From NCBI RefSeq assembly GCF_024347475.1, contig NZ_AP025487.1, positions 3,100,001 through 3,164,000 of the forward strand: 64,000 bases of DNA, given 5' to 3'. Made by a program: the position numbers and the translations under genes. Positions 45,876 to 63,822 of this stretch are shown piece by piece. This DNA comes from Vibrio fortis. Its GTDB lineage: Bacteria > Pseudomonadota > Gammaproteobacteria > Enterobacterales > Vibrionaceae. Below the pieces are notes generated by a model. It was not told the origin of the DNA, made no database searches, and was given only the letters and a program-made list of their open reading frames with translations. Positions within the stretch are counted from its first letter, which is position 1. Each line of letters begins with the position of its first letter.

Positions 45876-46814
45876 ATGACACAATCAACTCCAATCCGTA
45901 TCGCTACTCGAAAAAGCCCACTTGCTCTTTGGCAAGCCTACTTTGTAAGGGATGCCCTTCAAGCTGCGCACCCTGGTTTAGAGGTTGAGTTGGTGACCAT
46001 GGTTACTAAAGGCGACATCATTCTCGATACGCCGCTTGCTAAAGTGGGCGGTAAAGGTCTCTTCGTTAAAGAGCTTGAGGTGGCGATGCTAGAAGGTCGC
46101 GCTGACCTCGCGGTCCACTCAATGAAAGATGTGCCTGTCGATTTCCCTGAAGGCTTAGGTCTAGTTACGATTTGTGAGCGTGAAGACCCGCGTGACGCTT
46201 TTGTATCCAACACCTACAACAACATTGATGAGCTACCTCAAGGTGCTGTTGTTGGTACATGTAGCCTGCGTCGCCAATGCCAGCTAATGGAGTACCGTCC
46301 AGACCTTGTAATCAAAGAGCTGCGTGGCAACGTAGGTACTCGCCTAGGTAAACTCGATGATGGTCAATACGACGCAATCATCCTTGCTGCTGCGGGCCTA
46401 AAGCGCCTAGAGCTAGAGGAGCGTATCCGCAGCTTCATTGAGCCAGAACAATCTCTTCCAGCCGTTGGCCAAGGTGCCGTTGGCATCGAGTGTCGTTTGG
46501 ATGACGAAAGACTAATCAAACTACTAGAGCCGTTAAATCACCAAGATACCGCTGATCGTGTCCTGTGTGAGCGTGCAATGAACCTTACACTAGAAGGTGG
46601 TTGTCAGGTGCCAATCGGTAGCTACTCGCTACTCGACGGTGATGACATTTGGCTACGCGCTTTAGTGGGTGAACCAGACGGCTCGAAAATGGTACGCGGT
46701 GAGATCAAAGGCCCACGTAAAGACGCGGAAGCACTAGGCGTTAAGCTTGCTAACCAGCTTCTTGATGATGGCGCTCGTGAAATCCTCACAAAACTTTACG
46801 CTGACCAAGACTAA
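45876..46814 (+). CDS. hemC: Porphobilinogen deaminase HemC
   Basis: 312 residues. The dipyrromethane cofactor attaches to C243 ([12 protein letters not shown]), and the active-site stretches [19 protein letters not shown] and [13 protein letters not shown] are intact. It joins four porphobilinogens into hydroxymethylbilane in haem synthesis. First gene of hemCDXY. Confidence 0.98.
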   Translation: MTQSTPIRIATRKSPLALWQAYFVRDALQAAHPGLEVELVTMVTKGDIILDTPLAKVGGKGLFVKELEVAMLEGRADLAVHSMKDVPVDFPEGLGLVTICEREDPRDAFVSNTYNNIDELPQGAVVGTCSLRRQCQLMEYRPDLVIKELRGNVGTRLGKLDDGQYDAIILAAAGLKRLELEERIRSFIEPEQSLPAVGQGAVGIECRLDDERLIKLLEPLNHQDTADRVLCERAMNLTLEGGCQVPIGSYSLLDGDDIWLRALVGEPDGSKMVRGEIKGPRKDAEALGVKLANQLLDDGAREILTKLYADQD

Positions 46815-46816
46815 CC

Positions 46817-47545
46817 ATGACAGTGTTGGTAACTCGCCCAGGTCTTGAAGGGCAAGCGCTTTGCCAACAGCTAGTGGATGATGGAGTCTCTGCACTCCAT
46901 CATCCACTGATTCGCATCGTTGACAACACTCCGCCCCAACCTCTTTCTGATCTGTTACAAAGCAGCGATATCATCATTGCTGTCAGTCAACACGCTGTTA
47001 CCTCGGCTCAACGAATTCTTGCCCAAAGTAACCAAAGTTGGCCCAGTTCCGCTCTATATCTTGGCGTTGGTCAAAAAACCGCGCACATTTTAAGCAAAGC
47101 TTGTAAACAAAAAGTAAACTACCCACAAGTGAGTGATAGTGAGCACCTTCTCAGGCTGCCAGAGCTAAGAAATGTGCGAGATAAGGCGATCTTAATACTG
47201 CGTGGAAATGGTGGTCGCGAGCTAATACGCGAATCTCTTGTCAATCAGGGAGCACAAGTCTCCTATTGTGAGACCTACCGTAGAGAATATATTCCGATAA
47301 ACCACCACAATACTTACCCTCTGTGGGTTGAACAAAAGATTTCAAAAATTGTCATCACCAGTCAGGAGCAATTGGAATACTTTACCTCCAATACACCTGA
47401 CGAGTATTCGACTTGGCTTTTCACAAGACATCTATTTGTCCCAAGCCAACGCATTGCAGAACGAGCCCAACAACTGGGGTATTCAACAGTTACGAATACG
47501 ACAAGTGCGACAAACCCAATATTACTGGCTGCTCTCCAGCCTTAG
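46817..47545 (+). CDS. hemD: Uroporphyrinogen-III synthase HemD
   Basis: 242 residues, a poorly conserved family; VLVTRPGLEGQALCQQL at the start and ILRGNGGRELI in the middle are typical. It cyclises hydroxymethylbilane with D-ring inversion. It starts two bases after the hemC stop. Confidence 0.93.
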   Translation: MTVLVTRPGLEGQALCQQLVDDGVSALHHPLIRIVDNTPPQPLSDLLQSSDIIIAVSQHAVTSAQRILAQSNQSWPSSALYLGVGQKTAHILSKACKQKVNYPQVSDSEHLLRLPELRNVRDKAILILRGNGGRELIRESLVNQGAQVSYCETYRREYIPINHHNTYPLWVEQKISKIVITSQEQLEYFTSNTPDEYSTWLFTRHLFVPSQRIAERAQQLGYSTVTNTTSATNPILLAALQP

Positions 47546-47564
47546 CTAGAAACAGGAAATAAGC

Positions 47565-48785
47565 ATGACAAGCAAAAAAAATAACGAGCATATTGAACCT
47601 GAAAAAAGTCCAGAAACTCAGCCAGTAGTTCAAGACGAGGCTACCTCTGAAAGTCCAGAAGAGACAAAAGCAGAAGCCCCTAAACCTGATGAGCAACCAA
47701 CCAAGCCTCAAACAACGTCGGAAGAAAATGAGCTAATCGCTAAAGCTGAAAAGCAAGGCAAACGTGGCGTTAAGTTTGGTGCAATTGCGATTGCTATCTC
47801 TATTATCTTCAGTGGCGGTATCGCTTTCCAAATGCAGCAAAAAAATGCTGAATACTCAGCGCAAATTGCAGCTCTTCAATCTAAGTTGGAAAACACCCAA
47901 TCGGCAGTCAACAAAGACCTACAAGCTGTTAAACAAGAGACAATCCAAGAAGCATCTCAAGCCGTTCAAAAAACACAGGTTGTCCAAGCTCAACAAGAGA
48001 AGAGCATCCAAAGCCTACAGCTTGCTGTTGCTGACGTTAAAGGCCGCAGACCGAATGATTGGTTGCTTGCTGAAGCGGATTATCTAGTGAAGCTAGCTGG
48101 CCGCAAACTGTTCTTGGAGCACGATGCCGTTAGCGCAACTAAGCTAATGGAAAGCGCTGACCAACGCATTGCTGCGCTGAACGATCCAAGCCTAGTGTCA
48201 CTGCGCCAGTCAATGGCTAACGACATTACTAAGCTTCGCACGATCCCACTGATTGATCGTGACGGTTTGGTACTACGCCTAACCAGTCTACAGCAACAAG
48301 TTGATACTCTACCTTTGGCGAACGCGATCTTGCCTGAAGCTCCAGAACAGAAAAAAGAAGTGGTTTCTGGAGACATCAACGACTGGCAAACCAACCTGAT
48401 GACTTCATTGAAAGACTTCTCAGGCAACTTCATCACTTTCCGTAGCCGTGATGGAGACGTAGTACCTCTGCTTTCTCCAGAGCAACACTTTTACCTAAGA
48501 GAAAACATCAAGGGTAAGCTTGAGACGGCAATCCGCGCTGTTTATAAAGAGCAAGGTGATATCTATACAGCGGCTCTAGAAACAGCAAATGAATGGTCAA
48601 CTGCGTACCTAAACCAGGACAACAACGCTGTCATCGAGTTTGAAAAAGCCATCAAGCAGCTGAGCGAACAAAACATCACGGTGAAGTACCCTGTGAAGCT
48701 TGAATCTCAAAGCTCTCTTTCAGATGTCATTCGTGAGCGCCTACGTCGTGAAGTGACCACGATGACGAGCAAGGAGGAGAAATAA
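47565..48785 (+). CDS. hemX: HemX, putative uroporphyrinogen-III C-methyltransferase-like membrane protein
   Basis: 406 residues. An acidic, Pro/Glu-rich N-terminus (about 1-60) is followed by one membrane helix (about 67-90), a coiled coil (about 92-145) and the HemX domain (RRPNDWLLAEADYLVKLAGRKLF). Despite its historical name, it lacks a methyltransferase fold. Its stop overlaps the hemY start, and it probably works with HemY in the membrane. Confidence 0.92.
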   Translation: MTSKKNNEHIEPEKSPETQPVVQDEATSESPEETKAEAPKPDEQPTKPQTTSEENELIAKAEKQGKRGVKFGAIAIAISIIFSGGIAFQMQQKNAEYSAQIAALQSKLENTQSAVNKDLQAVKQETIQEASQAVQKTQVVQAQQEKSIQSLQLAVADVKGRRPNDWLLAEADYLVKLAGRKLFLEHDAVSATKLMESADQRIAALNDPSLVSLRQSMANDITKLRTIPLIDRDGLVLRLTSLQQQVDTLPLANAILPEAPEQKKEVVSGDINDWQTNLMTSLKDFSGNFITFRSRDGDVVPLLSPEQHFYLRENIKGKLETAIRAVYKEQGDIYTAALETANEWSTAYLNQDNNAVIEFEKAIKQLSEQNITVKYPVKLESQSSLSDVIRERLRREVTTMTSKEEK

Positions 48786-49966
48786 TGATTCGTTGGATTT
48801 TTCTTTTCTTAGTCCTTGGTGCTGGTCTATTTGTCGGCACGCAATTCTCAGGGCAACAAGGCTACGTTCTGATCTCTATTGCTAATAAAACAATAGAAAT
48901 GAGCGTAACCACATTGGTTATTTTTGTTATCGCGCTATTGGCCGCACTCTTTGGCCTTGAGTACCTGTTTAAGAAGGTGGTATACGCGAGTTCAACTACG
49001 TGGAACTGGTTCAGCGTTCGCAAACAAAAACGCTCACGTCGTTACACTAATGAAGGCATCGTTAAACTGCTTGAAGGTGACTGGAAAGGCGCAGAGAAAA
49101 AAGTAACGCGCTGGGCAAACCACCATGACATGCCACTACTGTGCTACCTAGTTGCATCACAAGCAGCGCATGAGCAAGGCAATAAAGGTGAGCGAGATAA
49201 GTACATCGAGCTAGCTAGCCAACAAGATAATTCTCAACTTGCCGTTGAGCTAACAAAAGCTAAGCAGCAGATCAGCGAGAGAAACTTCGAAGCCGCTTTC
49301 GATACTCTGTCGACGTTAAAAGGCACTTATCCGAGCAATACAGCTGTCTTAGGCTTGTTGAAGACAACCTACGTTGAGCTTAAATTGTGGCAACCTCTGA
49401 TTGAACTGACGCCGAAATTGGTTAAAACCAAGATCATTACTGCAGAAGAACAAATCGCATTAGAGCAGAAGGCACAATGTGGTCTACTGCATGATGTAGC
49501 GAAACAGCAAGGCAGCGAAGGGCTGATCAGTCACTGGAATAAACTATCTCGTAAACAAAAACAAAGCACTCACCTTGTCTCTTGTTTTGTTAAACAGTTA
49601 ATTGCTCGTAAGGCCGACTCAGAGGCATTTACTGTCATCAAAGAGAACATTGCTAAGAGCGAGTCAAACGAGCTTTACACGTTGCTTCCAGAGCTTAACC
49701 TAGCCGATCACCACCCAGTCGTGGTTATGCTAGAGAAAGCTGTGAAGAAAGACGATAACAATGCAGAGGCTCACAGTGCTCTGGCTCAGTTCTACCTAAG
49801 AGAGCAAAAGTGGACAGAGGCACAAGCGCATTTCGAAAAAGCACTAGAGCTTCGTTCTAACGTTTCAGATTATGGTTACTTGTCGGATGCGCTAGAGAAG
49901 CAAAACCTAACCAAAGCGGCGCATGAGGTTTCACGTAAGGCCTTAGGTTTAGTGAAATCGGCATAA
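48785..49966 (+). CDS. hemY: HemY, TPR-containing inner-membrane protein
   Basis: 393 residues: two membrane segments (about 3-20 and 40-62), then a cytosolic or periplasmic TPR-rich region with a clear repeat near the C-terminus (NAEAHSALAQFYLREQKWTEAQAHFEKALEL, about 325-355). It is the gammaproteobacterial HemY of the hemCDXY operon, not the oxygen-dependent protoporphyrinogen oxidase of the same name. Confidence 0.93.
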   Translation: MIRWIFLFLVLGAGLFVGTQFSGQQGYVLISIANKTIEMSVTTLVIFVIALLAALFGLEYLFKKVVYASSTTWNWFSVRKQKRSRRYTNEGIVKLLEGDWKGAEKKVTRWANHHDMPLLCYLVASQAAHEQGNKGERDKYIELASQQDNSQLAVELTKAKQQISERNFEAAFDTLSTLKGTYPSNTAVLGLLKTTYVELKLWQPLIELTPKLVKTKIITAEEQIALEQKAQCGLLHDVAKQQGSEGLISHWNKLSRKQKQSTHLVSCFVKQLIARKADSEAFTVIKENIAKSESNELYTLLPELNLADHHPVVVMLEKAVKKDDNNAEAHSALAQFYLREQKWTEAQAHFEKALELRSNVSDYGYLSDALEKQNLTKAAHEVSRKALGLVKSA

Positions 49967-49985
49967 CCACTGAAATCAACACCAC

Positions 49986-50016
49986 AAAGCCGATGCTGAT
50001 ATGCATCGGCTTTTTT
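49986..50016 (+). terminator. Terminator of the hemCDXY operon
   Basis: Stem GCCGATGC / GCATCGGC with TGATAT loop followed by T6. Confidence 0.9.
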
Positions 50017-50097
50017 GTACATCTTACTCAGACAACATTCATACCAACCATCGTGCTCTTACTTTATTCCCAAATAACATCATGAGTGAGAGTTATC

Positions 50098-50429
50098 ATG
50101 CCAAAATTCGCCATCCTATTACTTACTAGCTTTATTGGTTTCAATACATACGCAGCTAACCTAGATATAGAAACTGGTGAGGCCTCCTATAAGAGCTTCT
50201 GCGTCTCCTGCCATGGCGATCTGGGTCATAGTGATGGTATTGCGGGAAAAGCGTTCCCAGAGCTGCCCTCGAACATTTATGATGGATTGAACTCTTGGTT
50301 TGAAAGCGAATCAGAACTCATCGAAACGTGTTCAATGGTAATGAAGGTATGCCAGCTTGGAACTCCGTCTTAAATGAGAAGGATGTAAAAGATATCTTTG
50401 TCTATATCGAAAAGATAAATAGCAAATAA
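50098..50429 (+). pseudogene. Cytochrome c-like gene with a frameshift
   Basis: A signal peptide (MPKFAILLLTSFIGFNTYA) and one haem motif CVSCH (about residue 36) mark a periplasmic monohaem cytochrome c. The first frame stops at 50373 after a non-homologous tail. Adding one base near 50329-50335 gives a second frame with GNEGMPAWNS, containing the expected axial-ligand Met, and DVKDIFVYIEK to a stop at 50429. So the gene has lost one base; a sequencing error is the alternative. Confidence 0.75.
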
Positions 50430-50717
50430 CCCTTGGTATAGTACCTAGCCATTGCTGGGTGTTTTACTTCTTACCCGACTAATCTGTCTTTAAAATTTGC
50501 CCTATATATCGCAGGAATTTAGATTCCCTACTCCTTCCTTCGTCAGCCTAGGGAATGACGAGGGCTTGGCCACAACTAGAAACACAATAACGCGATATCG
50601 AGCATTAAATGGGACTCATAGCTTAGAAACCACGAAGACTTATCGCACGTCCAACCATCCTTTATTCCTCTTATTTTTGACGAAGTTCCTTAATAAATAG
50701 CGTGCCTTAGTATCTAA
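50430..50717. other. Non-coding stretch with an imperfect palindrome
   Basis: No convincing gene. Around 50519-50561, ATTCCCT...AGGGAAT and CGTCA...TGACG form a nested imperfect palindrome resembling intergenic REP-like repeats. The remainder shows nothing I can assign. Confidence 0.35.
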
Positions 50718-50719
50718 TA

Positions 50720-51826
50720 CCAATCTAAGTAAAAATATGATCTAATTGAGGATATGACTAATTCGTGAAAAGACGCTATGGATAGCCTCGACAACATTGA
50801 TTTCAAAAAGCTTGCTAGCCAACAAAAATCTATTCAAATGAAGATGCGATTACTCGCATTAGCCCATTTTAAAGATGGTCATTCTCGAACCCAAATTGCT
50901 AAGTTCCTTAAAGTAAGCAGAACAAGCGTGAATAAGTGGGTACAAACTTTCCTTGAAGAAGGACTTGAGGGATTGTAAGAGAAACCAAGGCCTGGGAGAC
51001 CCGCATTTCTTTCTCCAAAGCAACGTGAACAATTAAGGCTATTTATCAAAAGCCGAGCTTCTGATTCTTCAGGGGGGCGATTAACGGGCAGTGATATCCA
51101 TGCCTACATCGTCAGAGAATTTGATAAACATTATCACCCTGACTCTATCTATTACTTGCTTAATCACATGGGGTTTTCTTGGATAACTTCACGCTCTAAA
51201 CACCCTTCTCAATCTCAGCAAGTTCAAGACGATTTTAAAAAAATTCAAAATAGAAACGATCCTTAAGATCCCGGGGCATATGGGTTTGGAATCGGTGGAT
51301 GTCTGGTTTCAAGATGAGGCTCGATTTGGGCAGCAAAATACGACGACTCGCCTCTGGGCAGAAAGAGGCACAAGGCCTCGAGCAGTAAAACAGCAGCAAT
51401 TTGAGTATGCGTACTTGTTTGGTTCAGTCTGTCCTTCAAAAGGCATCGGAGAAGCTATGGTTGTCCCTTGGGTAAACAAAGACATCATGATTGACCACCT
51501 TGCTCAAATATCAGAGGCCACAGAAAAAGGTCGTCATGCGATTGTGATCATGGATGGTGCAGGTTGGCATACCAATGATATTGCTGAGCAATTTTCGAAT
51601 GTGAGTATCGTTAAACTGCCTCCCTATTCACCCGAACTAAACCCAATTGAACAAGTATGGAGTTGGCTACGGCAACACTATCTAGCAAACCAGAGTTTTA
51701 CGCACTATGACGACATTGTTGAGACAATATGTGGTGCATGGAATTGCTTTCTAGAAAGTACAGATAGGGTGAAAAGAATGTGCACAAGAGAGTGGATTGA
51801 ACTGATCAGTTAATTTTCCAGATTGG
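50720..51826 (+). mobile_element. IS630-family insertion sequence, inactivated
   Basis: About 1.1 kb. The ends CCAATCT (50720) and AGATTGG (51826) are inverted repeats, matching 10 bases when the flanking ATA/TAT is included, and TA dinucleotides (50718-50719, 51827-51828) flank it, as expected for IS630 target duplication. A weaker similarity, including GATC, continues inside both ends. The single transposase gene is broken. Confidence 0.78.
50778..51813 (+). pseudogene. IS630 family transposase, broken
   Basis: The N-terminal part is a helix-turn-helix region (RTQIAKFLKVSRTSVNKWVQ). It ends at TAA (50976-50978), after which the same frame continues with family-like sequence (EKPRPGRPAFLSPKQREQL). 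Near 51230-51245, in a run of seven A, the frame must shift by one base to join FKIETILKIPGH and the catalytic domain with DEARFG, IVIMDGAGWH and PELNPIEQVW (the DDE residues). So there is one nonsense change and one indel. Some IS630 elements use programmed frameshifting, but that would not explain the stop. Confidence 0.82.
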
Positions 51827-51867
51827 TATCACTGGTTGAAGACCCAAATACCTATCTCCAGAAACGA

Positions 51868-51897
51868 CGAAAGCCTAGTCGTAAGACTAGGCTTTCT
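51868..51897 (-). terminator. Terminator of the first rRNA operon
   Basis: 11-bp stem AAAGCCTAGTC / GACTAGGCTTT with a 4-base loop, just after tRNA-Asp on the minus strand, followed by a T-rich tail. Confidence 0.85.
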
Positions 51898-51903
51898 GAT
51901 AAG

Positions 51904-51980
51904 TGGCGGAGTGGACGGGACTCGAACCCGCGACCCCCGGCGTGACAGGCCGGTATTCTAACCAACTGAACTACCACTCC
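51904..51980 (-). tRNA. tRNA-Asp (GUC)
   Basis: 77 bases with encoded CCA. Acceptor stem GGAGTGG / CCACTCC, anticodon GTC in CCTGTCACG, and the T-loop GGTTCGAGTCC. Distal gene of the first rRNA operon, 40 bases after 5S. Confidence 0.97.
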
Positions 51981-52019
51981 GCAGTGGTAAACACGTCTTT
52001 AGACGTGGTTCCAAAATTA

Positions 52020-52139
52020 AAGCCTGGCGATGTCCTACTCTCACATGGGGAAGCCCCACACTACCATCGGCGCTATTGCGTTTCACTTCTGAGTTCGGCA
52101 TGGAATCAGGTGGGTCCACAACGCTATGGTCGCCAAGCA
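52020..52139 (-). rRNA. rrf: 5S rRNA (operon 1)
   Basis: About 120 bases; 5' TGCTTGGCGACC and 3' CATCGCCAGGC pair as the terminal stem. Identical in sequence to the operon 2 copy over the part compared. Ends are placed by homology. Confidence 0.96.
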
Positions 52140-52254
52140 AATTCTTAAAATTCGGAAAGCTGTTTATTCTCTAAACTCATTCAAGTGCTCTTGTTTGCCT
52201 CTGCTTTTTAAAGCGGAAACAATGTTTTGAGTCCATCAAAACCCCTTGGGTGTT

Positions 52255-55148
<2,894 letters not shown>

Positions 55149-55441
55149 ATACAACCCAAAAGGGTCTTAGTGTATGGCAACTAACCAAGGTTTTTGGTTG
55201 TAATAAGAAGGGTTAGTTCTTATTACGTGTTTGCCGGACTCAATGGTGAATCAAACTAAGTTTGATTCGAATACAAGACACTTGAATGTGTTTGTGTTGT
55301 GTTTATCCAAAGGATAAACATTGAGAACTTTTAATTTGATTTAAATAACTCTGTTATTTAAATCAGTCAGCTTTCCAAATTGTTAAAGAGCAGATTCATT
55401 TATGAACCATTTTTAAACACACTCCTAAGAATGCTTAAAGA
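55149..55441 (-). other. tRNA-Ala to 23S spacer with boxA
   Basis: Spacer containing the antitermination boxA (GCTCTTTAACAA on the minus strand, 55380-55391), repeated in the operon 2 spacer at 60982-60993. Confidence 0.8.
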
Positions 55442-55517
55442 TGGTGGAGCTAAGCAGGATCGAACTGCTGACCTCCTGCGTGCAAGGCAGGCGCTCTCCC
55501 AGCTGAGCTATAGCCCC
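55442..55517 (-). tRNA. tRNA-Ala (UGC)
   Basis: 76 bases with encoded CCA; acceptor GGGGCTA / TAGCTCC (one wobble), anticodon TGC in CTTGCACG, T-loop GTTCGATCC. In the 16S-23S spacer of operon 1. Confidence 0.97.
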
Positions 55518-55557
55518 AACGAAATCGATATTGACCGCTATCTCTGGGAAAAGATAG

Positions 55558-55634
55558 TGGTGGGTCTGAGTGGACTTGAACCACCGACCTCCCGCTTATC
55601 AGGCGAGCGCTCTAACCAGCTGAGCTACAGACCC
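55558..55634 (-). tRNA. tRNA-Ile (GAU)
   Basis: 77 bases with encoded CCA; acceptor GGGTCTG / CAGACCC, anticodon GAT in CTGATAAG. Lies between 16S and tRNA-Ala in operon 1. Confidence 0.97.
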
Positions 55635-55700
55635 AATATCGTCTCTTAACTTTCTAAACCGTATCAATCTGTGTGGACACTTATCGTGAATATCTTCGTA

Positions 55701-57253
<1,553 letters not shown>

Positions 57254-57597
57254 AAGATTTTGTGACTCAATGAATACTGATTACATTACATAGTAATGTT
57301 GAATTGACTGTGCCGATACTAAGTATCGATTGGTCACTCAGTTCATTGAAATCAAGTTGAAACCGAAGTTTCATTTTTGATATTCATCAACGAGTGCCCA
57401 CACAGATTGATAGGTTTAAATTGTTAAAGAGCTTTGCTATCAACGCTTTAGCGCTGAAGCGGATGCGTATAATACGCGATTGACTCTGTAAGTCAACATA
57501 AAACTCTAAATTTATTTAGAACTTTATGGTGACTTGCTTAGATACCAAGCAAAGTCGCTATTTTGTTTTCATTTTTCTAAAAAATGAAAGTAAATAG
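57254..57597 (-). promoter_or_regulatory. Operon 1 leader and rRNA promoter
   Basis: On the minus strand, TTGACT (57491-57496) and TATTAT (57469-57474) are 16 bases apart with an AT-rich upstream (UP-like) segment and a GC-rich stretch after the -10, typical of rRNA promoters. A boxA (57421-57432) and leader hairpins (57314-57328; 57358-57373) follow. Only one good promoter is seen, because the 5S of operon 2 ends 101 bases upstream of the -35. A weak AT-rich hairpin (57567-57589) is the only terminator-like feature after that 5S. Confidence 0.8.
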
Positions 57598-57717
57598 AAG
57601 CCTGGCGATGTCCTACTCTCACATGGGGAAGCCCCACACTACCATCGGCGCTATTGCGTTTCACTTCTGAGTTCGGCATGGAATCAGGTGGGTCCACAAC
57701 GCTATGGTCGCCAAGCA
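57598..57717 (-). rRNA. rrf: 5S rRNA (operon 2)
   Basis: Second 5S copy, about 120 bases, identical to the first over the part compared. No tRNA follows it, unlike operon 1. Confidence 0.96.
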
Positions 57718-57857
57718 AATTCTTTCTTCTCTGATTTTCTTTCAGAAAAGTAATTTGGAAAGCTGTTTATTCTCTAAACTCATTCAAGTGCTCTTGTTTG
57801 CCTCTGCTTTTTAAAGCGGAAACAATGTTTTGAGTCCATCAAAACCCCTTGGGTGTT

Positions 57858-60751
<2,894 letters not shown>

Positions 60752-61062
60752 ATACAACCCGAAGAGGTCTTATGTATGGTAAACAACCAAGGTTTTTGGT
60801 TGTAATAAGAAGGGTTAGTTCTTATTACGTGTTTGCCGGACTCAATGGTGAATCAAACTAAGTTTGATTCGAATACAAGACACTTGAATGTGTTTGTGTT
60901 GTGTTTATCCAAAGGATAAACATTGAGAACTTTTAATTTGATTTAAATAACTGTGTTATTTAAATCAGTCAGCTTTCCAAATTGTTAAAGAGCAATAATA
61001 GCTCGAAGCTTTCGCTTCAAAACCATCAATCTGTGTGGACACTTATCGTGAACATCTTCGTA
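60752..61062 (-). other. 16S-23S spacer of operon 2, lacking tRNA genes
   Basis: 311 bases with boxA (60982-60993) and a small hairpin GAAGC-TTTC-GCTTC (61005-61018) in place of the Ala-Ile tRNA block of operon 1. The sequence on both sides of that block is nearly the same in the two operons. Confidence 0.88.
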
Positions 61063-62615
<1,553 letters not shown>

Positions 62616-63036
62616 AAGATTTTGTGACTCAATGAATACTGATTACATTACATAGTAATGTTGAATTGACTGTGCCGAATCTTACGATTCGAATTGGTCA
62701 CTCAGTTCATCGAAATCAATGTGATTCCTAAGAATCAATTTTGATATTCATCAACGAGTGCCCACACAGATTGATAGGTTCTAATTTTTAAAGAGCTTTA
62801 CTTTTTGAGGCTTACCTCTCAAAGTGGACGGCCATTCTAGCGAATTAACATTCAGTGTCAAACACTTTTTGAAAATTAATTTCTTTCGAATTTTCGTCTT
62901 ACTGATTACTGCTGAAGCCTTGTGGCGCCTGCCGTGTCAGTGAGGCGGCATTATAGAGATACCTAAGAACTTGGCAACTACTTTTTCATAAAAATTGAAT
63001 AAATAGGGGTTAACTGCCTAATAGTTCATCAAAACC
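62616..63036 (-). promoter_or_regulatory. Operon 2 leader with two tandem rRNA promoters
   Basis: On the minus strand: upstream promoter TTGCCA (62972-62977) / TATAAT (62950-62955), and downstream promoter TTGACA (62856-62861) / TAGAAT (62834-62839), each with 16-base spacing. The second follows an AT-rich UP-like tract. Both have GC-rich discriminators, as in stringently controlled rRNA promoters. A boxA variant (GCTCTTTAAAAA, 62785-62796) differs at one base from operon 1. Confidence 0.85.
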
Positions 63037-63066
63037 AAAAAAAGAGAGCATTTCTGCTCTCTTTTT
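63037..63066. terminator. Terminator after fre
   Basis: 10-bp stem AAAGAGAGCA / TGCTCTCTTT with TTTC loop, A and T runs on both sides. Confidence 0.9.
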
Positions 63067-63088
63067 GAACGAATTAATACGCTTTTAG

Positions 63089-63802
63089 TTAGATAAATGC
63101 GTAGGCATCAGCATACATATGCTCGCGTTTCGCATCTTTTTTCTCAGTAAACTGCTCTCTTGCAGCTCCCGCCATTTCAAAACGACCTGCAATATAGATG
63201 TCGTAATCAGCTAGAGACTCAAAGTTATGATTGATTGCTTCTAGAACATTACCTGTTTGACCGCTCCACGCTGCTGGTGCGTCTTCTACTACTGGCACAA
63301 AGTGAACATTGCTGTGCTTTTCTGCAATCTCCGTTAGCTCTGCTTTTGCGTACAGCTGGCGCTCATCTTTAGCACCCCAGTATAGATGAATCTCTTTTTG
63401 GCTATTCTGAGCGATGCAGTGATCAAGAATAGAACGTACATAACTGAAACCAGTACCACCAGCCACAAGTAATAGTGGGCGATCACTCTCTTCTTTTACC
63501 CATGCGTCACCGTGAGGCGCATCGATAGCGATATCGCCATCTTCCGCTAGTGCTTTCTGCATAGCTTCTACTACTTCAAGTGCGTAAGCGTTATGTTCTG
63601 CAGCACCGATATGCAGCTCTAGCTCACCTTCGTGACGGCAAGGACTGCTCGCAATTGAGAATGGGCGCTTATCTTTCTCACCCATTTCTACCATTAGGTA
63701 TTGGCCCGCTTTGAACGCTACTGGTGTTTCAGGGTGAAGTAGAATCTGGTATGTATTACACGCCAATGGCTCGATAGACTTCACTTTACATTTAATTGTC
63801 AT
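63089..63802 (-). CDS. fre: NAD(P)H-flavin reductase Fre
   Basis: 237 residues of the ferredoxin-NADP reductase type. The flavin-binding RPFSIASSP (about 46-54) and pyridine-nucleotide-binding [17 protein letters not shown] (about 110-126) are present. It reduces free flavins with NAD(P)H in the cytosol; LuxG is a relative. The C-terminal AYAFI ends the family normally. The ferredoxin gene lies 20 bases upstream in the same direction, suggesting an electron-transfer pair. Confidence 0.94.
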   Translation of the reverse strand: MTIKCKVKSIEPLACNTYQILLHPETPVAFKAGQYLMVEMGEKDKRPFSIASSPCRHEGELELHIGAAEHNAYALEVVEAMQKALAEDGDIAIDAPHGDAWVKEESDRPLLLVAGGTGFSYVRSILDHCIAQNSQKEIHLYWGAKDERQLYAKAELTEIAEKHSNVHFVPVVEDAPAAWSGQTGNVLEAINHNFESLADYDIYIAGRFEMAGAAREQFTEKKDAKREHMYADAYAFI

Positions 63803-63822
63803 GCTATTCCTCTCACAGACCT

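Noticed and set aside
50497..50700. 67-codon open frame beside the cytochrome relic
   Set aside because: No ribosome binding site or family features, and it crosses the REP-like palindrome.
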